A stretch of 18,575 nt of DNA from an uncultured Prevotellaceae bacterium. GTDB taxonomy: Bacteria > Bacteroidota > Bacteroidia > Bacteroidales > Bacteroidaceae. Shown here piece by piece: positions 1 through 7,700 of this stretch. The notes beneath the pieces are model-generated. The model made no database searches and was not told where the DNA came from. It saw only the letters and a list, made by a program, of their open reading frames with translations. Within the stretch, counting starts at the first letter, position 1, and each line of letters starts with the position of its first letter. The stretch spans positions 1-18,575 of the forward strand of contig CAMKTM010000015.1 of NCBI GenBank assembly GCA_946415695.1, given 5' to 3'. The position numbers were made by a program, and so were the translations under genes.

Positions 1-49
1 TTGCTGCGGTTCCTGCCTTGAGGAACGATCTTCTTGACATGTCTTTCAT
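1..49 (-). CDS. N-terminal fragment of a Tat-exported protein
   Basis: Reading the minus strand from 49 towards the window edge gives MKDMSRRSFLKAGTAA, 16 codons that run off the window. S-R-R-S-F-L-K is a textbook twin-arginine motif, followed by the start of a small-residue hydrophobic stretch, so the mature protein should be folded in the cytoplasm and exported by the Tat translocase. The start could be codon 1 (ATG at 49-47) or codon 4 (ATG at 40-38); neither has a clear Shine-Dalgarno sequence, which is usual in Bacteroidetes. The gene begins 38 nt after the tatA stop and on the same strand, so co-transcription with tatA is likely. Many Bacteroidales Tat substrates are Gfo/Idh/MocA-type proteins (including GH109 enzymes), and an oxidoreductase of that superfamily lies two genes upstream, but the product cannot be identified from 16 residues. 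Confidence 0.75.
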   Translation of the reverse strand, partial: MKDMSRRSFLKAGTAA

Positions 50-87
50 AAGAGAGATGTTTTGTTTTGATGTTAAACTTTTGGTTG

Positions 88-300
88 TTATTTGTTTTGT
101 ATTTCTTCCTTCTTTTCGGGTTCGGCATTGATTTCATCTTCAATGTCTTTCATGCCTTTCTTGAATTGTGATACGCCTTTGCCGAGGCCGCGCATGAGTT
201 CGGGGATTTTCTTGCCTCCGAAGAGAAGCAGGATGACGAGGGCGATGATGATGATTTCTTGGCTGCCTAATGAGCCGAGGAATAAGAGTTGATGTGACAT
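88..300 (-). CDS. tatA: Sec-independent protein translocase subunit TatA
   Basis: This is a 70-residue protein with the TatA/TatE layout. A short periplasmic N-terminus is followed by one membrane helix (about residues 15-28, IIIIALVILLLFGG) and then the FGGKKIPEL hinge. An amphipathic basic helix follows (MRGLGKGVSQFKKGMKD), and the tail is acidic and lysine-rich (EPEKKEEIQNK). TatA oligomers form the variable-size passage of the twin-arginine translocase in the inner membrane. The length is within the usual TatA range. Its upstream neighbour on the same strand is a Gfo/Idh/MocA oxidoreductase, and its downstream neighbour is a gene whose product starts with a twin-arginine signal, which supports the call. 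No tatC is visible in the window. The interval before the start codon is filled by a heptanucleotide repeat, with no separate promoter seen. Confidence 0.93.
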   Translation of the reverse strand: MSHQLLFLGSLGSQEIIIIALVILLLFGGKKIPELMRGLGKGVSQFKKGMKDIEDEINAEPEKKEEIQNK

Positions 301-310
301 ATTGTGTGAG

Positions 311-370
311 TTTAGGGTTTAGAGTTTAGGGTTTAGAGTTTAGGGTTTAGAGTTTAGTGTTTAGGATTTA
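311..370. repeat. Heptanucleotide tandem repeat (TTTAGRG)
   Basis: Eight consecutive 7-nt units begin at 311: TTTAGGG and TTTAGAG alternate six times, then TTTAGTG, TTTAGGA and a partial TTTA. The run fills the gap between the oxidoreductase and tatA, and the oxidoreductase stop codon (370-368, TAA on the minus strand) lies inside its last partial unit. The perfect two-type alternation suggests growth as a 14-nt unit. Confidence 0.92.
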
Positions 371-1444
371 TTTGTGTGGTCTGTCGATGAGGCCGTAGCC
401 GTCGGTGGCGTGGGCGCGGCGGTAGTGAATCTGTTCCAGTTCTTGGGGCGTGCCTTTCGAGGGGAGGTCGTTTCTGCGGGCATCGTCGAGCATCTTCCAT
501 GCGTATTCGCTGGCTATTGCTGCGTCGCGGAAGCGGGGTAGGGAGTCGGGCCGTTTTCCGGTGAGGATGGCCTGGCCCATGAGGTTGCAGAGGCGGTCGA
601 TGTTCTTGTCGCCGTAGGGTTGCTCCATGCGTTTGGTGACGTGTTCGCCATGCATTTCCACAACGGCTGTCTTGAAGTCGTGTGTCATGCGGACGAAGCC
701 TTTGCTGCCGATGAGTTCTGTGTAGGAGTTGTGTGTCTGGTCTTTTGCAAGCTGTCCATAGACGAAGCCCTGTGTGATGTCATAGACGATGCCGTTCTCG
801 AAGGTGCCATGACATTGCAGCCACCAGGGGTCCTTGTAGTCCCACATGCGTATGGCTTGTGCGTGCCCTGTCTTGTATTCGGAGTCGGCGTACCAGCGTG
901 CGATATCGACGTAGTGCATGCCGCAGTCGTGGAAGGACGGTCCTTCGTATTCGTGTCCCTCGCCCGGGGAGAGTCCTGGCGTCATGTGGCAGATGCGTAT
1001 GATGGCCAGTTCGCCTATTTCTCCGCTGCGGACGAAGTCCTTCATCACCTGTGTGTACCAGGCGTTGCGGAGGTAGAGGTTGACGGTGCAGAACTTGTCG
1101 GTTGATTCTTCGATCCGAACGACGTCCCATTCTTCTTTCAACTTGTAGGCAAGTGGTTTTTCGCAGATGACGTGTTTGCCGGCTTTGACAGCTTTTTCTA
1201 TTCGGCTGGCTCGCGTGTCTGCCAATGCAAAGAGACCGACGCACTCCACTTCTGGGTCGTTCCAGATGTCTCGTTCGTCGGTTGTAAAGATGGCATTAGG
1301 TGCTATCTGGTGTGAGTGTTTTGCTTTGTCGGGGTTGATGTCGCAGGTATATTTCACGTCCCAATACTGGCAGGCCACAAGTTCCGTGAGGTGCTTGCGT
1401 CCCATCCTGCCGAGCCCGATGATGCCGATTTTTATCCTGTTCAT
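368..1444 (-). CDS. Gfo/Idh/MocA family NAD(P)-dependent oxidoreductase
   Basis: A 358-residue protein with an N-terminal Rossmann fold: MNRIKIGIIGLGRMGRKH carries the GxGxxG nucleotide-binding loop at residues 10-15. It continues into the family's EKP signature (HVICEKPLA, E95-K96-P97) and the GxHYVDIARW segment of the C-terminal alpha/beta domain, where the His and Asp are typical active-site residues. The family oxidises or reduces sugars and related polyols with NAD(P); the substrate cannot be read here. An in-frame ATG exists at 1489, but a promoter-like TAACTTTA at 1507-1500 puts transcription start near 1493. The ATG at 1444, directly before the Rossmann strand, is therefore the better start. 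No signal peptide is present, so it is probably cytoplasmic. It is the first gene of a minus-strand set with tatA and a Tat substrate. Confidence 0.88.
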   Translation of the reverse strand: MNRIKIGIIGLGRMGRKHLTELVACQYWDVKYTCDINPDKAKHSHQIAPNAIFTTDERDIWNDPEVECVGLFALADTRASRIEKAVKAGKHVICEKPLAYKLKEEWDVVRIEESTDKFCTVNLYLRNAWYTQVMKDFVRSGEIGELAIIRICHMTPGLSPGEGHEYEGPSFHDCGMHYVDIARWYADSEYKTGHAQAIRMWDYKDPWWLQCHGTFENGIVYDITQGFVYGQLAKDQTHNSYTELIGSKGFVRMTHDFKTAVVEMHGEHVTKRMEQPYGDKNIDRLCNLMGQAILTGKRPDSLPRFRDAAIASEYAWKMLDDARRNDLPSKGTPQELEQIHYRRAHATDGYGLIDRPHK

Positions 1445-1499
1445 TGTTCGAATGGTGCTTATTTGCCCTTTTTTGCGGCTTTTTTGCACTTTTGGTGTG

Positions 1500-1530
1500 T
1501 AAAGTTACGAATTATTCTTTACTTCGGCAA
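1500..1530 (-). promoter_or_regulatory. Promoter of the Gfo/Idh/MocA oxidoreductase
   Basis: On the minus strand a TTG (1530-1528) is followed after 20 nt by TAACTTTA (1507-1500). This is one base from the Bacteroidetes -7 consensus TAnnTTTG at the usual spacing. The predicted transcription start near 1493 gives a leader of roughly 50 nt to the ATG at 1444. Confidence 0.5.
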
Positions 1531-1576
1531 GGTATTGAACAGGTTTTAACCTTTTTTTACAGTGAGATGAAGCTAA

Positions 1577-1625
1577 TAACAAGAAAAACCCGCCCTGCTG
1601 GATGGCATGGACGGGTTTTTTGTTA
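1577..1625 (-). terminator. Intrinsic terminator of the TPR protein gene
   Basis: AAAAACCCG (1584-1592) pairs with CGGGTTTTT (1612-1620), extended by imperfect AACAA/TTGTT ends. On the minus strand the stem is followed by a T-rich run, as expected for the end of the 1669-3081 gene. The A/T tracts on both sides could let it work in both directions. Confidence 0.7.
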
Positions 1626-1668
1626 TCTGAGCAGTCGAAGGGCTCAGGTTATTCCGATTGCTTTCAAC

Positions 1669-3081
1669 TTATTTCTTTCCTCCTCCGCTCCAGAATGCCT
1701 CTTCTGCTTTCTGGCGAGCTATGAAGTCATCGTAAGCTTTGCGAGCCTTGTCGTTGGCAGCTTGGTTGGCTTGTGCTTTCTTGATGTTTTCTTTGAGTCG
1801 TGTGGCAGAGCCGCTGACGGTGATGTCGGCTTCGCTTGCTTTGTCGCAGTAGTTGATGGCTTCCTGATACTGTCCGAGCAGCGTATAGATGTTGGCTTCC
1901 TTGAGGTAGGCTTTGCCGGTGTAGTCGGGGTTGTAGGCGATGGCTTTCTCTGCGTAGGTCAGTGCGCCGGTGTATTGTTTGCTGCGTGTGAGGCCGTTGC
2001 AGATGTTGAGGCAGATGGCGCCGCGCCTTGCATCGCTTGAAGCGAGTTCGAGCGCCTTGTTGTAGTACTCCAGCATGTTGTCGAGCTGGCCATCTTTCTG
2101 AGCCTTCTGTGCCAGGCCGATGGCGCTGGTGAAGGAGGGTTCCAGGGCATAGGCAGCCTCGGCATACTGATAGTAGATGTCGGACTCGTCGCAATCGTTG
2201 TTCTGCATGATGGTGAGGCTGGAGTTGAGCTTGTTGATGTCGGTCTTGTAGGCGTCGAACTTCTTGGTGTAGATGGCGATAAGCTGCGAGCTGTCGGCAG
2301 CTCCGCTCTGCGAGAAGGTCTGTTCGATGGCTGCAAGGGGTGCGTCGTACGTGGCGACGAGCTTCTCTGCTTTAGCGACATCGCCTTCAGCCTGAGCCTC
2401 TTTTGCCAGTTGGAGCATCTTCTCGCAGGCATCCTTACTGTCGAGGTAGTCCTGCAGGTACTGCTCGCGAGTGGTGTTGGGCATTGCCTTGTAGATGGCG
2501 TCGCTGACCAGGAAGAAAGTCTGGAGGAAGCTGCCAGTAATTTCGCGTCCGCCATGCTCGTTCACCATCTTGATGGCTTCGGCGAAGTTTTTGTAGGATT
2601 GGCGCAGGTCGAAGTTCTGTCCGAGCACGACGGGAGCCGTCCAGTTGTAATACTCGGCCTTCACGCTCAGCACGTCGCCCAGCGTGCTCTTTGTCTTAGC
2701 GAAGGAGTTCAGGGCGTCGAGGTTCTTCTGGCGCATCTCGAAGAGTTCCATCATCTCGTCGAAGTACTGTTTCTTCTTGGCGGGGTCTTGTTCGGCGTTG
2801 ATGAGGTTGTAGAACATGAAGGGGCCTTGCGTGTAGATGCCGTTGACGGCGTACGGGGCGTTCTTCTTGAGCCATTGGAAATTGACGTACATGTCGTGAT
2901 AGTCCTTGTTGGCGCCGGCCTGCTGGAACATTGTGATGTATTGGCGGCCGCTCTTGATGCTGTCCTCGTTGTTGTTATTGGAGTAGCCGATGCGTTCTTC
3001 CACCGTGCTGTTCTCGAAATTCTGTGCCATGGCTCCTGCCCCAATCATGGCAAGCAGCATGGCGAGAGTCAGTTTTTTCAT
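1669..3081 (-). CDS. Exported tetratricopeptide-repeat-type protein
   Basis: 470 residues. A Sec signal peptide is clear at the N-terminus (MKKLTLAMLLAMIGAGAMAQ, cleavage after AMA), so the protein is periplasmic or surface-exposed. The rest is largely helical. The C-terminal third has TPR-like helix pairs, for example around YYQYAEAAYALEPSF, LEYYNKALELAS, ALTYAEKAIAYNPDY and YQEAINYCDKASEAD, with the alanine, tyrosine and proline spacing of TPRs. The last 40 residues are a charged helix ending in a Gly/Lys-rich tail (FWSGGGKK). TPRs act as protein-binding scaffolds; no enzymatic motif is seen and no partner is suggested by neighbours. The gene stands alone, with its own promoter (3139-3168) and terminator (1577-1625). 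Similar exported TPR proteins are common in Bacteroidales and mostly uncharacterised. Confidence 0.85.
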   Translation of the reverse strand: MKKLTLAMLLAMIGAGAMAQNFENSTVEERIGYSNNNNEDSIKSGRQYITMFQQAGANKDYHDMYVNFQWLKKNAPYAVNGIYTQGPFMFYNLINAEQDPAKKKQYFDEMMELFEMRQKNLDALNSFAKTKSTLGDVLSVKAEYYNWTAPVVLGQNFDLRQSYKNFAEAIKMVNEHGGREITGSFLQTFFLVSDAIYKAMPNTTREQYLQDYLDSKDACEKMLQLAKEAQAEGDVAKAEKLVATYDAPLAAIEQTFSQSGAADSSQLIAIYTKKFDAYKTDINKLNSSLTIMQNNDCDESDIYYQYAEAAYALEPSFTSAIGLAQKAQKDGQLDNMLEYYNKALELASSDARRGAICLNICNGLTRSKQYTGALTYAEKAIAYNPDYTGKAYLKEANIYTLLGQYQEAINYCDKASEADITVSGSATRLKENIKKAQANQAANDKARKAYDDFIARQKAEEAFWSGGGKK

Positions 3082-3138
3082 AATCTTATATCTTTTTTAA
3101 TAAGGTGTATAAATATGCGTTTAATGCCTTTTTGTTTG

Positions 3139-3168
3139 CAAAGGTACGCAAAAAATGTCATTCTGCAA
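3139..3168 (-). promoter_or_regulatory. Promoter of the TPR protein gene
   Basis: Minus strand TTG (3168-3166), 19-nt spacer, then a perfect TACCTTTG -7 box (3146-3139). Predicted transcription start is near 3132, giving a leader of about 50 nt. Confidence 0.72.
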
Positions 3169-3555
3169 GGGGGCGATGCACGAATGAAACTTTATTTGTA
3201 CTATTCCGCGGCATTTTAACTTATTTTTTCACGCGGGCGACGGCGAACGGCGTCGCTGCGGGTGTTGGCAAAGACGGCAGACCGATTCGGGGGGAATGCC
3301 ACAGGGGTTTCTTTGCTTGTACATGTAAAAGCAATTGCACGTACATGTAAAAGCAATTGCTTTTACATGTACAAGCAATGAACCAGATGTGCCGTCTTCT
3401 CTTTAACGATGCAGGGCCATGGCATGTTTGCTGGCAGTCGCTGTATTTTCTGGCGAGTTTTGCCGGCGTTTTATCTAAGGTCTGTTTAGCCCTTTTCTGC
3501 CTCATAAAAAATGGCGATTCTTCATCTTTAGTGGATTTTTATCGGGCTAATGCTT
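3147..3555. other. Intergenic region between divergent units
   Basis: Between the two promoters there is no credible gene: open frames here run straight through the palindrome array or the promoter boxes. The notable content is the three-unit 22-bp palindrome array at 3313-3378. Fifteen bases before it lies TTCGGGGGGAAT (3287-3298), whose reverse complement recurs at 15319-15330 near the third array. Confidence 0.6.
3313..3378. repeat. Palindrome array 1: three abutting 22-bp units
   Basis: Three units of exactly 22 bp (3313-3334, 3335-3356, 3357-3378), each of the form TTGC-nnnn-ACATGT-nnnn-GCAA. The left half-sites are TTGCTTGTACA, TTGCACGTACA and TTGCTTTTACA; the right half-sites are TGTAAAAGCAA twice, then TGTACAAGCAA. 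Unit 3 is the exact reverse complement of unit 1, so the array is also a perfect 22-bp inverted repeat around unit 2. Junctions create GCAATTGC, so dyad centres fall every 11 bp. Confidence 0.95.
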
Positions 3556-3583
3556 TCCAATTCTGCTTTTTTTCGTACCTTTG
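3552..3583 (+). promoter_or_regulatory. Promoter of the Na+/Ca2+ exchanger gene
   Basis: A perfect -7 box TACCTTTG lies at 3576-3583, preceded after about 19 nt by a weak -33 box (GCTTTC around 3552-3557). Predicted start is near 3590, only about 12 nt before the ATG at 3602. Confidence 0.6.
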
Positions 3584-3601
3584 CACCCGTTTTATGAAAT
3601 T

Positions 3602-4582
3602 ATGATACTTGAGATAATCCTTATCGTCCTGGGCATAGCAGTGGTGCTTTGGGGGGCGGACCGTTTTACAGACGGAGCCACGGGTTTGGCCCGGCTCCTG
3701 AAGGTCAGCGAGTTGGTGATAGGCTTGACGGTTGTGGCGCTTGGTACGAGTCTGCCGGAGTTCATGGTCAGCTTCATGAGTGTGCTTCGTGGCAGTTCGG
3801 ACATGAGCGTTGGCAACATCATCGGCAGTAACGTGTTCAACATCCTTGTCATCCTAGGTGCTTCGGCTTTGATGAGGCCGATGGCGGTGGAGCGGACTTT
3901 GCTCCGTCGCGACCTGCCGCTTTGCTTTGTGGCTTCGGTTATGCTTGTCGCCTTTGCTTTCAGCGGTGGCATGATAGCCAGGTGGGAAGGGCTCCTGCTG
4001 ACGGCTTTCTTCTTCGGTTATATGTATGTGGCTTATCGGATTGCGCTGACGGACAGGAGGACAATGGCCCTCTCTGCCTCCTCTCCCGCCGAGGCTAATT
4101 CAGAATCTCCCTCCAACGGAAAGGCCCCGAGAGAGAGGGGAATCTGGCAATGCATCCTCCTTGTTCTCGTGGGCATGGCAGCTCTGGTGATAGGCGGCCG
4201 CATTCTCGTGGATAATGCAGCTGCAGTGGCCAGAGAATGGGGCGTCAGCGAAAGCGTGATAGGCATGACCATTCTTGCAGCAGGAACCAGTCTGCCGGAG
4301 TTTGCCACGAGTGTAGTGGCTGCCAGGAAGGGCAGTCTCGGACTTGCTTTCGGGAATGCTATCGGCAGCAATATATTCAACATTGCTTTCGTGATAGGCA
4401 TTTGCAGCAGCATTGTCCCAATGGCCGTTACAGAGATAACGGTGCTGGACTGGTGTATGCTCGTCGGTAGCGTCGTGCTGGTATGGCTGGTAGCCTTCAC
4501 TCGCCGCACCATCAATTCGCTGGAAGGCCTGCTGCTCGTCCTCTGCTATGTAACGTATTTGGTTTCGCTCATCATCAAGTAA
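3602..4582 (+). CDS. Na+/Ca2+ exchanger family (CaCA, YrbG-like) membrane protein
   Basis: A 326-residue inner-membrane cation antiporter with the two inverted alpha-repeats that define the CaCA superfamily. Repeat 1 has GTSLPE at residues 48-53 and GNIIGSNVFN at 71-80. Repeat 2 has GTSLPE at 228-233, followed by GNAIGSNIFN. These glutamates and the GSN/FN segments line the ion-binding site in known exchangers. About ten hydrophobic segments are visible, with a polar, Ser/Pro/Glu-rich cytoplasmic loop in the middle (around residues 150-180, ASSPAEANSESPSNGKAPRE). The length matches bacterial YrbG-type exchangers. The frame is open from a TTG at 3581, but that overlaps the -7 box, so the ATG at 3602 is chosen. 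The gene is apparently monocistronic. Ion specificity (Ca2+ with Na+, K+ or H+) cannot be read from sequence alone. Confidence 0.93.
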   Translation: MILEIILIVLGIAVVLWGADRFTDGATGLARLLKVSELVIGLTVVALGTSLPEFMVSFMSVLRGSSDMSVGNIIGSNVFNILVILGASALMRPMAVERTLLRRDLPLCFVASVMLVAFAFSGGMIARWEGLLLTAFFFGYMYVAYRIALTDRRTMALSASSPAEANSESPSNGKAPRERGIWQCILLVLVGMAALVIGGRILVDNAAAVAREWGVSESVIGMTILAAGTSLPEFATSVVAARKGSLGLAFGNAIGSNIFNIAFVIGICSSIVPMAVTEITVLDWCMLVGSVVLVWLVAFTRRTINSLEGLLLVLCYVTYLVSLIIK

Positions 4583-4660
4583 TGCGTCGAAACAAATACC
4601 TTGAAAGAGGGGCCCCTTTTGCACTTTCTTCCTAAAAAAGAATAAAATTGATTTTCATTA

Positions 4661-4692
4661 TTTGGGATTGTCAATTATTCTCCGTATCTTTG
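4661..4692 (+). promoter_or_regulatory. Promoter of the M60 protease gene
   Basis: TTTG (4661-4664), 20-nt spacer, TATCTTTG (4685-4692): a near-ideal Bacteroidetes promoter. Transcription should start near 4699, leaving about 30 nt of A-rich leader before the ATG at 4730. Confidence 0.72.
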
Positions 4693-4729
4693 TCGCAGAA
4701 ACATAATAAAAACTAAACCTAATAACCGT

Positions 4730-7700
4730 ATGAAGAACTTTTTCAAACCGATTTTTGTGACGCTTTTCGTGCTGCTTGCCCCTTGCTCTCTGCTTCAGTC
4801 TTTGGCACAGACAAGCGATTTTGCCCGAAAGATTATCAACCTCGGCGGCAATGCCACTACTCTTGAAACGGGGCAATGGTATGTCCTCTACAACGGACTG
4901 ACGTCGAGCTACATCGTCGAAAGCGCAGGCAACGTGCTGGGCGTCTCTACGACATCGCCCAACGGCACCGACGCCCAGTCCAATGCCGGCTACCTCGTAC
5001 AACTGGAAGAGACCGGGACAGACAATCAGTACTACCTGAAGTCCGGCCTCGGCAACTACTATGGCAACGTAACCACCAGCAAGATGAATGCCACAGACCC
5101 CAATGTTGCGGCTAAATACGCCTATACCATATCGCAACTCGGTTCGGCAGGTCATTGGTCGCTGCGCAGCAATGGCATGTACTATCTTCAGAACAACAAT
5201 GGCAAACTGGTGGGAGCAACGAGCACCGGCGGTTCAGGAAGCAACCGCGACTGGGTGTTCCGAAAAGTGACGCTATCCGACCTCAGCGAACTTACAGGCA
5301 CTGCCTACGTCCGCTACGTCCTCAGCAACACCAATATCGTGCGCCTCACCAGCCGTCGAAATAGCAATGTCCGCCTCTCCGATAACGGTGCGAACACCGA
5401 AGGCGCCGGTAAGAACGACAACACCATGGCGCAGGTGTGGCTCCTCGCAAAGTCGGGCAGCGGGTACACCCTCCGCAATGCCCAAACAGGACGCTTCCTC
5501 AACGACGACGACAACTTCCGTACACCATCATCTTCTGCAAATACTATCTTCATCCAGTTCAGCCCCAATAACGGCACGAACGATGCCTACATCAACCTCT
5601 CGGAAAAGGAAGACTTCTCCGGAACATCTTGCCTGAACCTCGGCAACGACGGCACAACGCTCTTCAAATGGTATTGCGAAGGCGACCAAGGCTGCGACTG
5701 GAGCATCGCCCTCGTTGAGAACTACACATTGAAGGAAGTGGAGGACAACCTGCTTGCCCTTGGCGGATTCTCTGAACCGGTGGCTGGCAAATACTACCGC
5801 ATTAAGAATGTCGGCAAGCAAAACTACATCAACGAGAACATCTCGGCCAACGTCCTCAATTGCGAAGGCAAGGACGCCGACAAGCTCTCGCAGTACTGGA
5901 CACTCGTGCAGACATCCAGCGGCCGATGGAACTTGCAGAACCTCTGTACCCAGCGGTACATCTCCCAACAGAACGGCTCGCTCAGCACACAATACCGCAC
6001 CACCACATCCAAGCTAAGCAGCTTTGCCATTCAGCGCAGCGACGATGCAACATCCATGACTTACTACATCCTCGACAACAACACCATAGGCCTCCATTGC
6101 GACGGCAGCAATGTGGTGGTCGGCTGGAACTATAACAACAGCAATAGCGTCTGGGGCTTCGAGGAAGTGGAACTGACAGATGCATTCATCGAGGCAGGAC
6201 GCGAACAACTCGTCACGTACAACAATCTCGTAAAGAACATTTCCACTTACAAGGCAGCCCTCGACAATCTCTTCCAGGACAAAGCCTGCACCGTCCTCAA
6301 GGACGAGATTCAAGCTCTGAGCGACGAGGCTTTGTCCGAGAACCCCGACTTCTCCATCCTCAATGCCGACATGCAGGCCATGGTGCTCAAGGTCAAGAAC
6401 AACACGTGGGAAAGCTTCACTTCTTCCACCGGCTACACACGCGAAGGCTTCGAGAAGTTCTTCCGCGTTCGCGACGACTTCAATGTATATAGCAACTTCC
6501 AGAAGATGTCGTGGAACGAATACGCAGGCATGAGCTATGCCTTCGGCAAGCTCTCAGGTCCTACCGGCATCTGTGGAAAGGCAGGCGACATCATCTACAT
6601 CTATCTAGACGAAGAGCCAAGCAGCGATTGCCTACTTCAGGCAGAAATCGTGATGGACAGCGACAGCCCCGGCGACCACCAGACCGGCAGCTGCACCACG
6701 CTTCACGAAGGCCTCAACACCGTGCTGCTCAGCACGGCAAGCACCGTCTATATCTTCTATCAGCTTAACGACCCCGAGAAATTCCTTGCCGACTATCCTG
6801 CTGCCAAGATACACATCGAAGGCGGTCAGCTGCAAGGCTACTTCGACTACACGCGTGGCATGACCAACGACGACTGGACGCTCCTCTACGAGAAGCTTCT
6901 GAACAAGAGCAACATCGTGAACCTCAAATGCGACCGCGTCGTATTCTCGATGGTAGGCAAACTCGTGAAGAACGCCATCGGCAGGACGGGCGAGGCAGAA
7001 GGCCTGATGCGCATCTGGAACAACTTCATCGAGTGCGAGGAAGACTTGATGGGCTTCAAGGAGGATCTTGCCGGACGCTTCCGCAACGTGTGGAACGCCT
7101 TCTCCGTCACCCACGGCTACATGTATGCCTCCACCTACGGCACCTATTACAGCGACGGCACCATCTCTACCGTGATGAACTACAACGAACTCACTTCCAG
7201 CGGCGGCGCCATCTGGGGACCATCCCACGAGATAGGACACAACCACCAAGCTTGCTTCAATATCGTGGGCGCAACGGAGGTGAGCAACAACCTCTTCTCC
7301 AACGTCAACGTCTTCCTGCACGGCATATCCACGACCCGTGGCACGAAAGTGACCGATACACTCGAGGACTTTGCCCTCGGCAAAGGATGGTTCAGCATGA
7401 ACATCTGGGAGCAGACACGCTTCTACTTCCAGCTCTACCTCTACTTCCATGCTCAGGGACACAAGCCCGACTTCTATCCCACGCTCTTCAAGCTTCTTCG
7501 ACAGGACCCCATCCGCAAGCGCTCCAGCGATTACGATGCAACTCTTGCCAACGAGAACGGTATCGTGGGTGGCTACCTCAGCTATGGCAAGCAAGACTAC
7601 CTGCACATGGCTAAAAAGATGTGCGACGCCGCCCAGCTTGACCTCAGCGAACTCTTTGAAGTGAACGGAATGTTCGTGCCCTACGAGAAGCACTACGTTG

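Noticed and set aside
311..370. TTTAGGG run as a telomere-like or origin element
   Set aside because: It is a short intergenic tandem run between bacterial genes and overlaps a stop codon; nothing suggests a chromosome end.
1445..1489. ATG at 1489 as start of the Gfo/Idh/MocA protein
   Set aside because: It is only a few bases from the predicted transcription start, and the extra 15 residues do not belong to the Rossmann fold.
1541..1557. AGGTT/AACCT hairpin plus T-run on the plus strand as a terminator
   Set aside because: There is no plus-strand gene upstream for it to terminate, and the stem has only a 2-nt loop.
3221..3605. Open frames on both strands through the first palindrome array
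   Set aside because: Their translation is dominated by the repeat (CTCKSN-type), and the plus-strand one runs through the promoter of the exchanger gene.
4604..4619. GGGGCCCC dyad after the exchanger gene as a terminator
   Set aside because: The dyad has no loop and no adequate T-run; too weak to call.
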